Made by a program: the position numbers and the translations under genes. Shown piece after piece: positions 17,560 through 31,166 of a stretch of DNA of 64,000 nucleotides. Origin of the DNA: Hermatobates lingyangjiaoensis (lineage: Eukaryota > Arthropoda > Insecta > Hemiptera > Hermatobatidae). The stretch spans positions 1 through 64,000 of the forward strand of contig JAPFBL010000939.1 in assembly GCA_026182355.1 (NCBI GenBank). The letters are read 5' to 3'. The notes beneath the pieces were generated by a model. That model ran no database searches and had not been told where the DNA came from. It saw nothing but the letters and a program-made list of their open reading frames with translations. The stretch's first letter is position 1. The number at the start of each line of letters is the position of its first letter.

Positions 17560-20500
17560 TGGTGTGTGTGTGCGTGTGTTTGTGCGTGTGTGTGTGTATG
17601 TGTCTGTGAGTGTGTGTATGTTGTCTGTATCTGTTTTGAGGTGTATATGACTAATAAAAATTGTAGAAATTGACAAGTGATTGAATGAACATGTGTTCAT
17701 TGGGAGAGGAAGTAAGACAGTTAGTGTGCGTGTGTGTGTGTGTATGTGTCTGTGAGTGTGTGTATGTTGTCTGTATCTGTTTTGAGGTGTATATGACTAA
17801 TAAAAATTGTAGAAATTGACAAGTGATTGAATGAACATGTGTTCATTGGGAGAGGAAGTAAGACAGTTAGTGTGCGTGTGTGTATGTATGTGTCTGTGAG
17901 TGTGTGTATGTTGTCTGTATCTGTTTTGAGGTGTATATGACTAATAAAAATTGTAGAAATTGACAAGTGATTGAATGAACATGTGTTCATTGGGAGAGGA
18001 AGTAAGACAGTTAGTGTGCGGTGTGTGTGGTGTTTGGTGTTGTATGTTGTTGTATCTGTTTTGAGGTGTATATGACTAATAAAAATTGTAGAAATTGACA
18101 AGTGATTGAATGAACATGTGTTCATTGGGAGAGGAAGTAAGACAGTTAGTGTGCGGTGTGTGTTGTATGTGTCTGTGAGTGTGTGTATGTTGTCTGTATC
18201 TGTTTTGAGGTGTATATGACTAATAAAAATTGTAGAAATTGACAAGTGATTGAATGAACATGTGTTCATTGGGAGAGGAAGTAAGACAGTTAGTGTGCGG
18301 TGTGTTGTTGTGTTGTGGTGTTGTATGTTGTCTGTATCTGTTTTGAGGTGTATATGACTAATAAAAATTGTAGAAATTGACAAGTGATTGAATGAACATG
18401 TGTTCATTGGGAGAGGAAGTAAGACAGTTAGTGTGCGTGTGTGTTGTTGTGTTGTAGTGTTGTATGTTGTCTGTATCTGTTTTGAGGTGTATATGACTAA
18501 TAAAAATTGTAGAAATTGACAAGTGATTGAATGAACATGTGTTCATTGGGAGAGGAAGTAAGACAGTTAGTGTGCGTGTGTGTATGTATGTGTCTGTGAG
18601 TGTGTGTATGTTGTCTGTATCTGTTTTGAGGTGTATATGACTAATAAAAATTGTAGAAATTGACAAGTGATTGAATGAACATGTGTTCATTGGGAGAGGA
18701 AGTAAGACAGTTAGTGTGCGTGTGTGTATGTGTCTGTGAGTGTGTGTATGTTGTCTGTATCTGTTTTGAGGTGTATATGACTAATAAAAATTGTAGAAAT
18801 TGACAAGTGATTGAATGAACATGTGTTCATTGGGAGAGGAAGTAAGACAGTTAGTGTGCGTGTGTGTTGTGTATGTGTCTGTGAGTGTGTGTATGTTGTC
18901 TGTATCTGTTTTGAGGTGTATATGACTAATAAAAATTGTAGAAATTGACAAGTGATTGAATGAACATGTGTTCATTGGGAGAGGAAGTAAGACAGTTAGT
19001 GTGCGTGTGTGTGTGTTGTTGTTGTTGTTGTTTCTGTATCTGTTTTGAGGTGTATATGACTAATAAAAATTGTAGAAATTGACAAGTGATTGAATGAACA
19101 TGTGTTCATTGGGAGAGGAAGTAAGACAGTTAGTGTGCGTGTGTGTGTGTGTATGTGTCTGTGAGTGTGTGTATGTTGTCTGTATCTGTTTTGAGGTGTA
19201 TATGACTAATAAAAATTGTAGAAATTGACAAGTGATTGAATGAACATGTGTTCATTGGGAGGGAAGTAAGACAGTTAGTGTGCGGTGTTGTGTGTGTGTA
19301 TGTGTCTGTATGTTGTTGTTTCTGATCTTTTTGAGGTGTATATGACTAATAAAAATTGTAGAAATTGACAAGTGATTGAATGAACATGTGTTCATTGGGA
19401 GAGGAAGTAAGACAGTTAGTGTGCGGTGTGTGTGTGTATGTGTTGTTGTTGGTATGTTGTCTGTATCTGTTTTGAGGTGTATATGACTAATAAAAATTGT
19501 AGAAATTGACAAGTGATTGAATGAACATGTGTTCATTGGGAGAGGAAGTAAGACAGTTAGTGTGCGTGTGTGTTGTATGTGTCTGTGAGTGTGTGTATGT
19601 TGTCTGTATCTGTTTTGAGGTGTATATGACTAATAAAAATTGTAGAAATTGACAAGTGATTGAATGAACATGTGTTCATTGGGAGAGGAAGTAAGACAGT
19701 TAGTGTGCGTGTGTGTGTGTATGTGTCTGTATGTTGTCTGTATCTGTTTTGAGGTGTATATGACTAATAAAAATTGTAGAAATTGACAAGTGATTGAATG
19801 AACATGTGTTCATTGGGAGAGGAAGTAAGACAGTTAGTGTGCGTGTGTGTTGTGTTGTGAGTGTTGTATGTTGTCTGTATCTGTTTTGAGGTGTATATGA
19901 CTAATAAAAATTGTAGAAATTGACAAGTGATTGAATGAACATGTGTTCATTGGGAGAGGAAGTAAGACAGTTAGTGTGCGTGTGTGTGTGTATGTGTCTG
20001 TATGTTGTCTGTATCTGTTTTGAGGTGTATATGACTAATAAAAATTGTAGAAATTGACAAGTGATTGAATGAACATGTGTTCATTGGGAGAGGAAGTAAG
20101 ACAGTTAGTGTGCGTGTGTGTGTGTATGTGTCTGTATGTTGTCTGTATCTGTTTTGAGGTGTATATGACTAATAAAAATTGTAGAAATTGACAAGTGATT
20201 GAATGAACATGTGTTCATTGGGAGAGGAAGTAAGACAGTTAGTGTGCGGTGTGTTGTTGTGTTGTGGTTGTTATGTTGTCTGTATCTGTTTTGAGGTGTA
20301 TATGACTAATAAAAATTGTAGAAATTGACAAGTGATTGAATGAACATGTGTTCATTGGGAGAGGAAGTAAGACAGTTAGTGTGCGGTGTGGTGTGTTGTG
20401 GTTGTGTATTGTTGTCTGTATCTGTTTTGAGGTGTATATGACTAATAAAAATTGTAGAAATTGACAAGTGATTGAATGAACATGTGTTCATTGGGAGAGG

Positions 20501-23500
20501 AAGTAAGACAGTTAGTGTGCGGTGTGTGTTGTATTGTCTGTGAGTGTGTGTATGTTGTCTGTATCTGTTTTGAGGTGTTATATGACTAATAAAAATTGTA
20601 GAAATTGACAAGTGATTGAATGAACATGTGTTCATTGGGAGAGGAAGTAAGACAGTTAGTGTGCGGTGTGTGTTATGTGTCTGTGAGTGTGTGTATGTTG
20701 TCTGTATTTGTTTTGAGGTGTATATGACTAATAAAAATTGTAGAAATTGACAAGTGATTGAATGAACATGTGTTCATTGGGAGAGGAAGTAAGACAGTTA
20801 GTGTGCGGTTGTGTGTTGTGTTTGGTGTGTGTATGTTGTCTGTATCTGTTTTGAGGTGTATATGACTAAAAAAAATTGTAGAAATTGACAAGTGATTGAA
20901 TGAACATGTGTTCATTGGGAGAGGAAGTAAGACAGTTAGTGTGCGTGTGTGTGTGTTGTGTTGTGAGTGTGTGTATGTTGTCTGTATCTGTTTTGAGGTG
21001 TATATGACTAATAAAAATTGTAGAAATTGACAAGTGATTGAATGAACATGTGTTCATTGGGAGAGGAAGTAAGACAGTTAGTGTGCGTGTGTGTTGTTGT
21101 GTCTTGGTGTGTGTATGTTGTCTGTATCTGTTTTGAGGTGTATTATTAACTAATAAAAATTGTAGAAATTGACAAGTGATTGAATGAACATGTGTTCATT
21201 GGGAGAGGAAGTAAGACAGTTAGTGTGGCGTGTGTGTGTGTATGTGTCTGTGAGTGTGTGTATGTTGTCTGTATCTGTTTTGAGGTGTATATGACTAATA
21301 AAAATTGTAGAAAATTGACAAGTGATTGAAATGAACATGTGTTCATTGGGGAGGAGGAAGTAAGACAGTTAGTGTGCGGTGTGAATGTGTTGTAGTGTTG
21401 TATGTTGTCTGTATCTGTTTTGAGGTGTATATGACTAATAAAAATTGTAGAAATTGACAAGTGATTGAATGAACATGTGTTCATTGGGAGAGGAAGTAAG
21501 ACAGTTAGTGTGCGGTGTGTGTGTGTATGTGTCTGTGAGTGTGTGTATGTTGTCTGTATCTGTTTTGAGGTGTATATGACTAATAAAAATTGTAGAAATT
21601 GACAAGTGATTGAAATGAACATGTGTTCATTGGGAGAGGAAGTAAGACAGTTAGTGTGCGGTGTGTGTGTGTGTATGTGTCTGTGAGTGTGTGTATGTTG
21701 TCTGTATCTGTTTTGAGGTGTATATGACTAAAAAAATTGTAGAAATTGACAAGTGATTGAATGAACATGTGTTCATTGGGAGAGGAAGTAAGACAGTTAG
21801 TGTGCGGTGTGTTGTGTTGTATGTGTTGTATGTTTGTCTGTATCTGTTTTGAGGTGTATATGACTAATAAAAATTGTAGAAATTGACAAGTGATTGAATG
21901 AACATGTGTTCATTGGGAGAGGAAGTAAGACAGTTAGTGTGCGTGTGTGTGTATGTGTCTGTGAGTGTGTGTATGTTGTCTGTATCTGTTTTGAGGTGTA
22001 TATGACTAATAAAAATTGTAGAAATTGACAAGTGATTGAATGAACATGTGTTCATTGGGAGAGGAAGTAAGACAGTTAGTGTGCGTGTGTGTGTGTATGT
22101 GTCTGTGAGTGTGTGTATGTTGTCTGTATCTGTTTTGAGGTGTATATGACTAATAAAAATTGTAGAAATTGACAAGTGATTGAATGAACATGTGTTCATT
22201 GGGAGAGGAATAAGACAGTTAGTGTGCGGTGTGTGTGTATGTGTCTGTGAGTGTGTGTATGTTGTCTGTATCTGTTTTGAGGTGTATATGACTAATAAAA
22301 ATTGTAGAAATTGACAAGTGATTGAATGAACATGTGTTCATTGGGAGAGGAAGTAAGACAGTTAGGTGTGCGGTGTGTGTGTTGTGTCTGTGAGTGTTGT
22401 GTATGTTGTCTGTATCTGTTTTGAGGTGTATATGACTAATAAAAATTGTAGAAATTGACAAGTGATTGAATGAACATGTGTTCATTGGGAGAGGAAGTAA
22501 GACAGTTAGTGTGCGTGTGTTGTTGTGTTGTGGTGTGTGTATGTTGTCTGTATCTGTTTTGAGGTGTATATGACTAATAAAAATTGTAGAAATTGACAAG
22601 TGATTGAATGAACATGTGTTCATTTGGGAGAGGAAGTAAGACAGTTAGGTGGTGGTGTGTGTGTTGTGTCTTGTGGTGTGTGTATGTTGTCTGTATCTGT
22701 TTTGAGGTGTATATGACTAATAAAAATTGTAGAAATTGACAAGTGATTGAATGAAAATGTGTTCTTGGGAGAGGAAGTAAGACAGTTAGTGTGCGTGTGT
22801 GTTGTATGTGTCTGTGAGTGTGTGTATGTTGTCTGTATCTGTTTTGGGTGTATATGACTAATAAAAATTGTAGAAATTGACAAGTGATTGAATGAACATG
22901 TGTTCATTGGGAGAGGAAGTAAGACAGTTAGTGTGCTTTGTGTGTATTGTGTCTGTGAGTGTGTGTATGTTGTCTGTATCTGTTTTGAGGTGTATATGAC
23001 TAATAAAAATTGTAGAAATTGACAAGTGATTGAATGAACATGTGTTCATTGGGAGAGGAAGTAAGACAGTTAGTGTGCGTGTGTGTGTGTATGTGTCTGT
23101 GAGTGTGTGTATGTTGTCTGTATCTGTTTTGAGGTGTATATGACTAATAAAAATTGTAGAAATTGACAAGTGATTGAATGAACATGTGTTCATTGGGAGA
23201 GGAAGTAAGACAGTTAGTGTGCGTGTGTGTGTGTGTATGTGTCTGTGAGTGTGTGTATGTTGTCTGTATCTGTTTTAAGGTGTATATGACTAATAAAAAT
23301 TGTAGAAATTGACAAGTGATTGAATGAACATGTGTTCATTGGGAGAGGAAGTAAGACAGTTAGTGTGCGGTGTGTGTTGTGTCTGTGAGTGTGTGATGTT
23401 TGTTGTATCTGTTTTGAGGTGTATATGACTAATAAAAATTGTAGAAATTGACAAGTGATTGAATGAACATGTGTTCATTGGGAGAGGAAGTAAGACAGTT

Positions 23501-26500
23501 AGTGTGCGTGTGTTTGTATATGTGTCTGTGAGTGTGTGTATTGTTGTCTGTATCTTGTTTTGAGGGTGTATATGACTAATAAAAATTGTAGAAATTGACA
23601 AGTGATTGAATGAACATGTGTTCATTGGGAGAGGAAGTAAGACAGTTAGGTGTGCGTGTGTGTGTGTTGTGTCTGTGAGTGTGTGTATGTTGTTGTATCT
23701 GTTTTGAGGTGTATATGACTAATAAAAATTGTAGAAATTGACAAGTGATTGAATGAACATGTGTTCATTGGGAGAGGAAGTAAGACAGTTAGTGTGCGTG
23801 TGTGTTGTTGTGTCTGTGAGTGTGTGTATGTTGTCTGTATCTGTTTTGAGGTGTATATGACTAATAAAAATTGTAGAAATTGACAAGTGATTGAATGAAC
23901 ATGTGTTCATTGGGAGAGGAAGTAAGACAGTTAGTGTGCGAGTGTGTGTATGTGTCTGTGAGTGTGTGTATGTTGTCTGTATCTGTTTTGAGGTGTATAT
24001 GACTAATAAAAATTGTAGAAATTGACAAGTGATTGAAATGAACATGTGTTCATTGGGAGAGGAAGTAAGACAGTTAGTGTGCGGTGTGTGTTTGTGTCTG
24101 TGAGTGTGTGTATGTTGTCTGTATCTGTTTTGAGGTGTATATGACTAATAAAAAATTGTAGAAATTGACAAGTGATTGAATGAACATGTGTTCATTGGGA
24201 GAGGAAGTAAGACAGTTAGGTGTGCGTGTGTGTGTGTTGTGGTCGTGAGGTGTGTATGTTGTCTGTATCTGTTTTGAGGTGTATATGACTAATAAAAATT
24301 GTAGAAATTGACAAGTGATTGAATGAACATGTGTTCATTGGGAGAGGAAGTAAGACAGTTAGTGTGCGTGTGTGTTGTGTTGTGGTGTTGTATGTTGTCT
24401 GTATCTGTTTTGAGGTGTATATGACTAATAAAAATTGTAGAAATTGACAAGTGATTGAATGAACATGTGTTCATTGGGAGAGGAAGTAAGACAGTTAGTG
24501 TGCGTGTGTGTGTGTTGTGTCTGTGAGTGTGTGTATGTTGTCTGTATCTGTTTTGAGGTGTATATGACTAATAAAAATTGTAGAAATTGACAAGTGATTG
24601 AATGAACATGTTTCATTGGGAGAGGAAGTAAGACAGTTAGTGTGGTGGTGTGTGGTTGTGTTGTGAGTGTGTGTATGTTGTCTGTATCTGTTTTGAGGTG
24701 TATATGACTAATAAAAATTGTAGAAATTGACAAGTGATTGAAATGAACATGTGTTCATTGGGGAGAGGAAGTAAGACAGTTAGTGTGCGTTGTGTGTGTT
24801 GTGTTTGGTGTTGTATGTTGTCTGTATCTGTTTTGAGGTGTATATGACTAATAAAAATTGTAGAAATTGACAAGTGATTGAATGAACATGTGTTCATTGG
24901 GAGAGGAAGTAAGACAGTTAGTGTGCGTGTGTGTGTGTGTCTGTGAGTGTGTGTATGTTGTCTGTATCTGTTTTGAGGTGTATATGACTAATAAAAATTG
25001 TAGAAATTGACAAGTGATTGAATGAACATGTGTTCATTGGGAGAGGAAGTAAGACAGTTAGTGTGCGTGTGTGTTGTGTCTGTGAGTGTGTGTATGTTGT
25101 CTGTATCTGTTTTGAGGTGTATATGACTAATAAAAATTGTAGAAATTGACAAGTGATTGAATGAACATGTGTTCATTGGGAGAGGAAGTAAGACAGTTAG
25201 TGTGCGGGTGTGTATGTGTCTGTGAGTGTGTGTATGTTTGTCTGTATCTGTTTTAAGGTGTATATGACTAATAAAAATTGTAGAAATTGACAAGTGATTG
25301 AATGAACATGTGTTCATTGGGAGAGGAAGTAAGACAGTTAGTGTGCGCGTGTGTGTGTATGTGTCTGTGAGTGTGTGTATGTTGTCTGTATCTGTTTTGA
25401 GGTGTATATGACTAATAAAAATTGTAGAAATTGACAAGTGATTGAATGAACATGTGTTCATTGGGAGAGGAAGTAAGACAGTTTTGTGGTTGGTGTGTGT
25501 ATGTGTCTGTGAGTGTGTGTATGTTGTCTGTATCTGTTTTGAGGTGTATATGACTAATAAAAATTGTAGAAATTGACAAGTGATTGAATGAACATGTGTT
25601 CATTGGAGAGGAAGTAAGACAGTTAGTGTGCTGTGTGTGTATGTGTCTGTGAGTGTGTGTATGTTGTCTGTATCTGTTTTGAGGTGTATATGACTAATAA
25701 AAATTGTAGAAATTGACAAGTGATTGAATGAACATGTGTTCATTGGGAGAGGAAGTAAGACAGTTAGTGTGCGTGTGTGTGTATGTGTCTGTGAGTGTGT
25801 GTATGTTGTCTGTATCTGTTTTAAGGTGTATATGACTAATAAAAATTGTAGAAATTGACAAGTGATTGAATGAACATGTGTTCATTGGGAGAGGAAGTAA
25901 GACAGTTAGGTGCGGTGTGTTGTATGTGTCTGTGAGTGTGTGTATGTTGTCTGTATCTGTTTTGAGGTGTATATGACTAATAAAATTGGTAGAAATTGAC
26001 AAGTGATTTGAATGAACATGTGTTCATTGGGAGAGGAAGTAAGACAGTTAGTGTGCGGTGTGTGTGTTGTGTCTGTGAGTGTGTGTATGTTGTCTGTATC
26101 TGTTTTGAGGTGTATATGACTAATAAAAATTGTAGAAATTGACAAGTGATTGAATGAAATGTGTTCATTGGGAGAGGAAGTAAGACAGTTAGTGTGCGTG
26201 TGTGTTGGTTGTGTCGTGAGTGTGTGTATGTTGTCTGTATCTGTTTTGAGGTGTATATGACTAATAAAAATTGTAGAAATTGACAAGTGATTGAATGAAC
26301 ATGTGTTCATTGGGAGAGGAAGTAAGACAGTTAGTGTGCGGGGGTGTGTGTTGTGTCTGTGAGTGTGTGTATGTTGTCTGTATCTGTTTTGAAGGTGTAT
26401 TTGACTAATAAAAATTGTTAGAAAATTGAACAAGTGATTGAATGAACATGTGTTCATTGGGAGAGGAAGTAAGACAGTTAGTGTGCGGGTGTGTGTATGT

Positions 26501-29500
26501 GTCTGTGAGTGTGTGTATGTTGTCTGTATCTGTTTTGAGGTGTATATGACTAATAAAAAATTGTAGAAATTGACAAGTGATTGAATGAACAATGTGTTCA
26601 TTGGGAGAGGAAGTAAGACAGTTAGTGTGCGGGGTGTGTGTTGTGTCTGTGAGTGTGTGTATGTTGTCTGTATCTGTTTTGAGGTGTATATGACTAATAA
26701 AAAATTGTAGAAATTGACAAGTGATTGAATGAACATGTGTTTCATTGGGAGGAAGTAAGACAGTTAGTGTGCGGTTGTGTGTGTGTGTGTGTCCTGTGGT
26801 GTGTGTATGTTGTCTGTATCTGTTTTGAGGTGTATATGACTAATAAAAATTGTAGAAATTGACAAGTGATTTGAAATGAACATGTGTTCATTGGGAGAGG
26901 AAGTAAGACAGTTAGTGTGCGGGGTGTGTGTATGTGTCTTGTGAGTGTGTGTATGTTGTCTGTATCTGTTTTGAGGTGTATATGACTAATAAAAATTTGT
27001 AGAAATTGACAAGTGATTGAATGAACATGTGTTCATTGGGGAGGAAGTAAGACAGTTAGTGTGCGTTGTGTGTTGTTGTGTTTGAGTGTGTGTATGTTGT
27101 CTGTATCTGTTTTGAGGTGTATATGACTAAAAAAATTGTAGAAATTGACAAGTGATTGAATGAACATGTGTTCATTGGGAGAGGAAGTAAGACAGTTAGT
27201 GTGCGGGGTGTGTGTTGTGTCTGTGAGTTTGTGTATGTTGTCTGTATCTGTTTTGAGGTGTATATGACTAATAAAAATTGTAGAAATTGACAAGTGATTG
27301 AATGAACATGTTTTCATTGGGAGAGGAAGTAAGACAGTTAGTGTGCGGGGTGTGTGTTGTGTTGTTGAGTGTGTGTATGTTGTTCTGTATCTGTTTTGAG
27401 GTGTATATGACTAATAAAAATTGTAGAAATTGACAAGTGATTGAATGAAATGTGTTCATTGGGAGAGGAAGTAAGACAGTTAGGTGTGCGTTGTGTGTTG
27501 TTGTTCTTGATGTGTGTATGTTGTCTGTATCTGTTTTGAGGTGTATATGACTAATAAAAATTGTAGAAATTGACAAGTGATTGAATGAACATGTGTTCAT
27601 TGGGAGAGGAAGTAAGACAGTTAGTGTGCGGTGTGTGTTGTATTGTCTGTGAGTGTGTGTATGTTGTCTGTATCTGTTTTTGAGGTGTATATGACTAATA
27701 AAAATTGTAGAAATTGACAAGTGATTGAATGAACATGTGTTCATTGGGAGAGGAAGTAAGACAGTTAGGGTGTGGTTTGTGTGTTTGTGTTGTATTTGTG
27801 TTGTATGTTGTCTGTATCTGTTTTGAGGTGTATATGACTAATAAAAATTGTAGAAATTGACAAGTGATTGAATGAACATGTGTTCATTGGGAGAGGAAGT
27901 AAGACAGTTAGTGTGCGTGTGTGTGTGTGTATGTGTCTGTGAGTGTGTGTATGTTGTCTGTATCTGTTTTGAGGTGTATATGACTAATAAAAATTGTAGA
28001 AATTGACAAGTGATTGAATGAACATGTGTTCATTGGGGAGAGGAAGTAAGACAGTTAGTGTGGTGTGTGTTGTGTATTGTCTGTAGTGTGTGTATTTGTC
28101 TGTATCTGTTTTGAGGGTATATGACTAATAAAAATTGTAGAAATTGACAAGTGATTGAATGAACATGTGTTCATTGGGAGAGGAAGTAAGACAGTTAGTG
28201 TGGGTGTGTGGTATGTGTCTGTGAGTGTGTGTATGTTGTCTGTATCTGTTTTGAGGTGTATATGACTAATAAAAATTGTAGAAATTGACAAGTGTTTGAA
28301 TGAACATGTGTTCATTGGGAGAGGAAGTAAGACAGTTAGTGTGCGGTGTGTGTTGTTGTGTCTGTGAGTGTGTGTATGTTGTCTGTATCTGTTTTGAGGT
28401 GTATATGACTAATAAAAAAATTGTAGAAATTGACAAGTGATTGAATGAACATGTGTTCATTGGGAGAGGAAGTAAGACAGTTAGTGTGCGGTGGTGTTTG
28501 TGTCTGTGAGTGTGTGTATGTTGTCTGTTTCTGTTTTGAGGTGTATATGACTAATAAAAATTGTAGAAAATTGAAAGTGATTGAATGAAAAATGTGTTCA
28601 TTGGGAGAGGAAGTAAGACAGTTAGTGTGCGGGGTGTGTGTGTGTTGTGTCTGTGAGTGTGTGTATGTTGTCTGTATCTGTTTTGAGGTGTATATGACTA
28701 ATAAAAATTGTAGAAATTGACAAGTGATTGAATGAACATGTGTTCAGGAGAGGAAGTAAGACAGTTAGTGTGCGGTGTGTGGTGTTGTGTCTGTGAGTGT
28801 GTGTATGTTGTCTGTATCTGTTTTGAGGTGTATATGACAATAAAAATTGGTAGAAATTGACAAGTGATTGAATGAACATGTGTTCATTGGGAGAGGAAGT
28901 AAGACAGTTAGTGTGCGGTGTGTGTGTGTATTTGTGAGTGTGTGTATGTTGTCTGTATCTGTTTTGAGGTGTATATGACTAATAAAAATTGTAGAAATTG
29001 ACAAGTGATTGAATGAACATGTGTTCATTGGGAGAGGAAGTAAGACAGTTAGTGTGCTTTGTTGTGGTGTCTGTGAGTGTGTGTATGTTGTCTGTATCTG
29101 TTTTGAGGGTATATGACTAATAAAAATTTTGTAGAAATTGACAAGTGATTGAATGAACATGTGTTCATTGGGGAGAGGAAGTAAGACAGTTAGTGTCGTG
29201 TGTGTGTATGTGTCTGTGAGTGTGTGTATGTTGTCTGTATCTGTTTTAAGGTGTATATGACTTAATAAAAATTGTAGAAATTGACAAGTGATTGAATGAA
29301 CATGTGTTCATTGGGGAGGGGGAAGAAGACAGTTAGTGTGCGGGTGTGTGTGTTGTGTCTGTGAGTGTGTGTATGTTGTCTGTATCTGTTTTGAGGTGTA
29401 TATGACTAATAAAAATTGTAGAAATTGACAAGTGATTGAATGAACATGTGTTCATTGGGAGAGGAAGTAAGACAGTTAGGGCGTGTGGTGTGTGTATGTG

Positions 29501-29763
29501 TCTGTGAGTGTGTGTATGTTGTCTGTATCTGTTTTGAGGTGTATATGACTAATAAAAATTGTAGAAATTGACAAGTGATTGAATGAACATGTGTTCATTG
29601 GGAGAGGAAGTAAGACAGTTAGTGTGCGTGTGTGTATGTGTCTGTGAGTGTGTGTATGTTGTCTGTATCTGTTTTGAGGTGTATATGACTAATAAAAATT
29701 GTAGAAATTGACAAGTGATTGAATGAACATGTGTTCATTGGGAGAGGAAGTAAGACAGTTAGG
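17560..29763. repeat. 12.2-kb satellite array, about 142-bp unit, roughly 86 copies
   Basis: Each unit has a conserved core of about 105 bp (CTGTATCTGTTTTGAGGTG, then ATATGACTAATAAAAATTG, GAAATTGACAAGTGATTG, ATGAACATGTGTTCAT and GGGAGAGGAAGTAAGACAG) and a variable (GT)n/TGTCTGTGAG spacer of about 35-45 bp. Phase is kept from end to end; ACAGTTAG marks each unit (17717, 17863, 18007...). The core carries the inverted pair TGAACA-TG-TGTTCA. Minus-strand frames (for example MNTCSFNHLSISTIF) are read-throughs of units whose length is a multiple of three, and they break at each indel, so they are not genes. Left and right edges are cleaner than the centre. Confidence 0.95.
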
Positions 29764-30069
29764 TTAGTAAGCAGAGCGATGCCAACTGACTCTAATTCAC
29801 AATCAGGTCGAGATAAATTACCTTTGATAAGGTGAACAACGACAATGTAACTACCGAGTGGGGGGAAAACAGCTAGTGAGGTTTATTGCAGGACTTCTTT
29901 CTATTATACCTTGGAGAAAGGAGAACTTTCGCTTTGTCAGTCGTCTAGACATCTGTTTTGCAGATATTCTCATTCAAATTATAAACACAATGGTTATACG
30001 GGATTTAGAACTTTATTTAGAGGTCTAAATAAAGGAATTTTGGTTTACTTTCTGTACTTGCATCGATAT
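29764..30069. other. Unique-looking flank of the satellite
   Basis: No repeat or gene recognised. TTTAGAGGTCTAAATAAAGG near 30016 is a small palindrome. Confidence 0.4.
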
Positions 30070-30215
30070 ATATATATATATATAAAATAAATTCAAAACG
30101 AAAAAATCTCATAGAAAGACACAGACATAACTCACATTGATATTTCGACCATCGTTGTCATCAGGAGGTGCGAAGAGCGAAGAGTCCCGCAGGAAGGCAG
30201 GCGGTGACTCATATA
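30070..30215 (-). mobile_element. F5 element with hammerhead-like core
   Basis: The minus strand holds CTGATGACAACGATGGTCG, then GAA, ATAT, C. The core is intact, but neither stem I nor a clear stem II forms. GAGTCCCGCAGGAAGGCAG follows, as at 60.3 kb. Confidence 0.6.
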
Positions 30216-30222
30216 TATATAT

Positions 30223-30794
30223 CAGTGACGTGCGGTGAGGTTCATGACAGGTGAGGCACTGACTTCATCACCGTTAAATTTACAAAAATATGAACCTTAC
30301 AGATTACCTTTATCACTATTTGATTGGCAGTAGTTTATGTTTAAATCTCATATCAGCTTCCTTTTAAAACATTTTAACGTTTTAATTTTTGAAATGCACT
30401 ACTCCATTTGCAAAAGTAAGGAAGGTAAAAAATAAATTGCTAGCTTTTAGAGTGCTGTCGCTGACTGTATTTTGTTGCTGAATCACAAAGAAGAATCCGT
30501 GTAGTCATAGGCGACCACCTACCATGAGGCAGCAGAACTGCGTGCCTCACTTAGTGACTCTTCGCACAGCAGGCGGCAGACATACCACGCATTTCTTTTC
30601 AGTATCTAAGCAATAGTTGCGAAAAACCATTGATTTTGAATAAAAAAAAAGTTAAAAATGCTGACAAATATCTTTACAGCGCAATTCACTGGATAAATAT
30701 AACCATTTAGATATGTACAATTCATTTTGCATTTTTCCTTTCCAAGATTATCAGGTGAGGCACTGCCTCACCTGCCTCCCCTGACTGCACGTCC

Positions 30795-30797
<3 letters not shown>
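30223..30797. mobile_element. Non-autonomous DNA transposon, 575 bp, with imperfect inverted ends
   Basis: The left end CAGTGACGTGCGGTGAGG and the right end (minus strand) CAGGGACGTGCAGTCAGG match for 18 bases with three changes; inner GGTGAGGCACTG is repeated near the right end. No transposase frame. It sits in (TA)n, so the target duplication cannot be read. The superfamily is not assigned. Confidence 0.7.
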
Positions 30798-30837
<40 letters not shown>

Positions 30838-30838
<1 letters not shown>

Positions 30839-30957
30839 AATGATCAAACCACAATAAAAAATGGGAAAACAAGACTAAGATCTTTCAACCGTAACAAGCA
30901 GTCTTCGTCAGAGTCAAAAACCCAACTAAATCAGTTGGGTTTTTGACTCTGACGAAG
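30838..30957. mobile_element. F1 fold-back, right arm truncated
   Basis: The left arm AATGATCAAACCACAATAAA to AAAACCCAACT is followed by TCAGTTGGGTTTTTGACTC and TGACGAAG, where the copy ends and the Jockey fragment begins. The plus-strand hammerhead is cut after its core. Confidence 0.8.
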
Positions 30958-30971
30958 GTTGAGGAACTTTG

Positions 30972-31166
30972 TCAGTGAGGTTGAGGAAGGTTGGTGGAAG
31001 GATTTAGAGTTTGTACAAGGAGGTTTGGATGAGTAGATAGTTTGTTGTCTTCATTGGTAGTAAGTCGAGTGATGTAACTATCTATGGATTCCATTTTCAA
31101 ATCATGGTGAATATCAACATTACGGGCGTACCAAGGAGCCTGGCTATAATACAGATGACCATTGTT
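30972..31166 (-). pseudogene. Jockey-clade LINE, ORF2 C-terminal fragment
   Basis: The minus-strand frame reads YYSQAPWYARNVDIHHDLK, then KLSTHPNLLVQTLNPS. This aligns with NAPYYVKNYTLHKDLK and LSSHPNPLVRIL of the copy at 9031-9498. About 65 codons remain; both ends are lost, and the 3' side abuts the truncated F1 copy. Confidence 0.75.

Noticed and set aside
17690..17702. TGAACATGTGTTCA as a hormone-receptor or p53-type site
   Set aside because: The gap between half-sites is two bases rather than three, and the p53 half-site rule fails at the last bases. The palindrome is reported only as sequence.
17721..29160. Dozens of minus-strand frames (MNTCSFNHLSISTIF repeats) in the large array
   Set aside because: They follow satellite units whose length is a multiple of three and break at each spacer indel, so they are not genes.
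17560..29763. CRISPR-like pattern (conserved repeat, variable spacer)
   Set aside because: The repeat core is about 105 bp, the spacers are low-complexity GT DNA, and the genome is eukaryotic.
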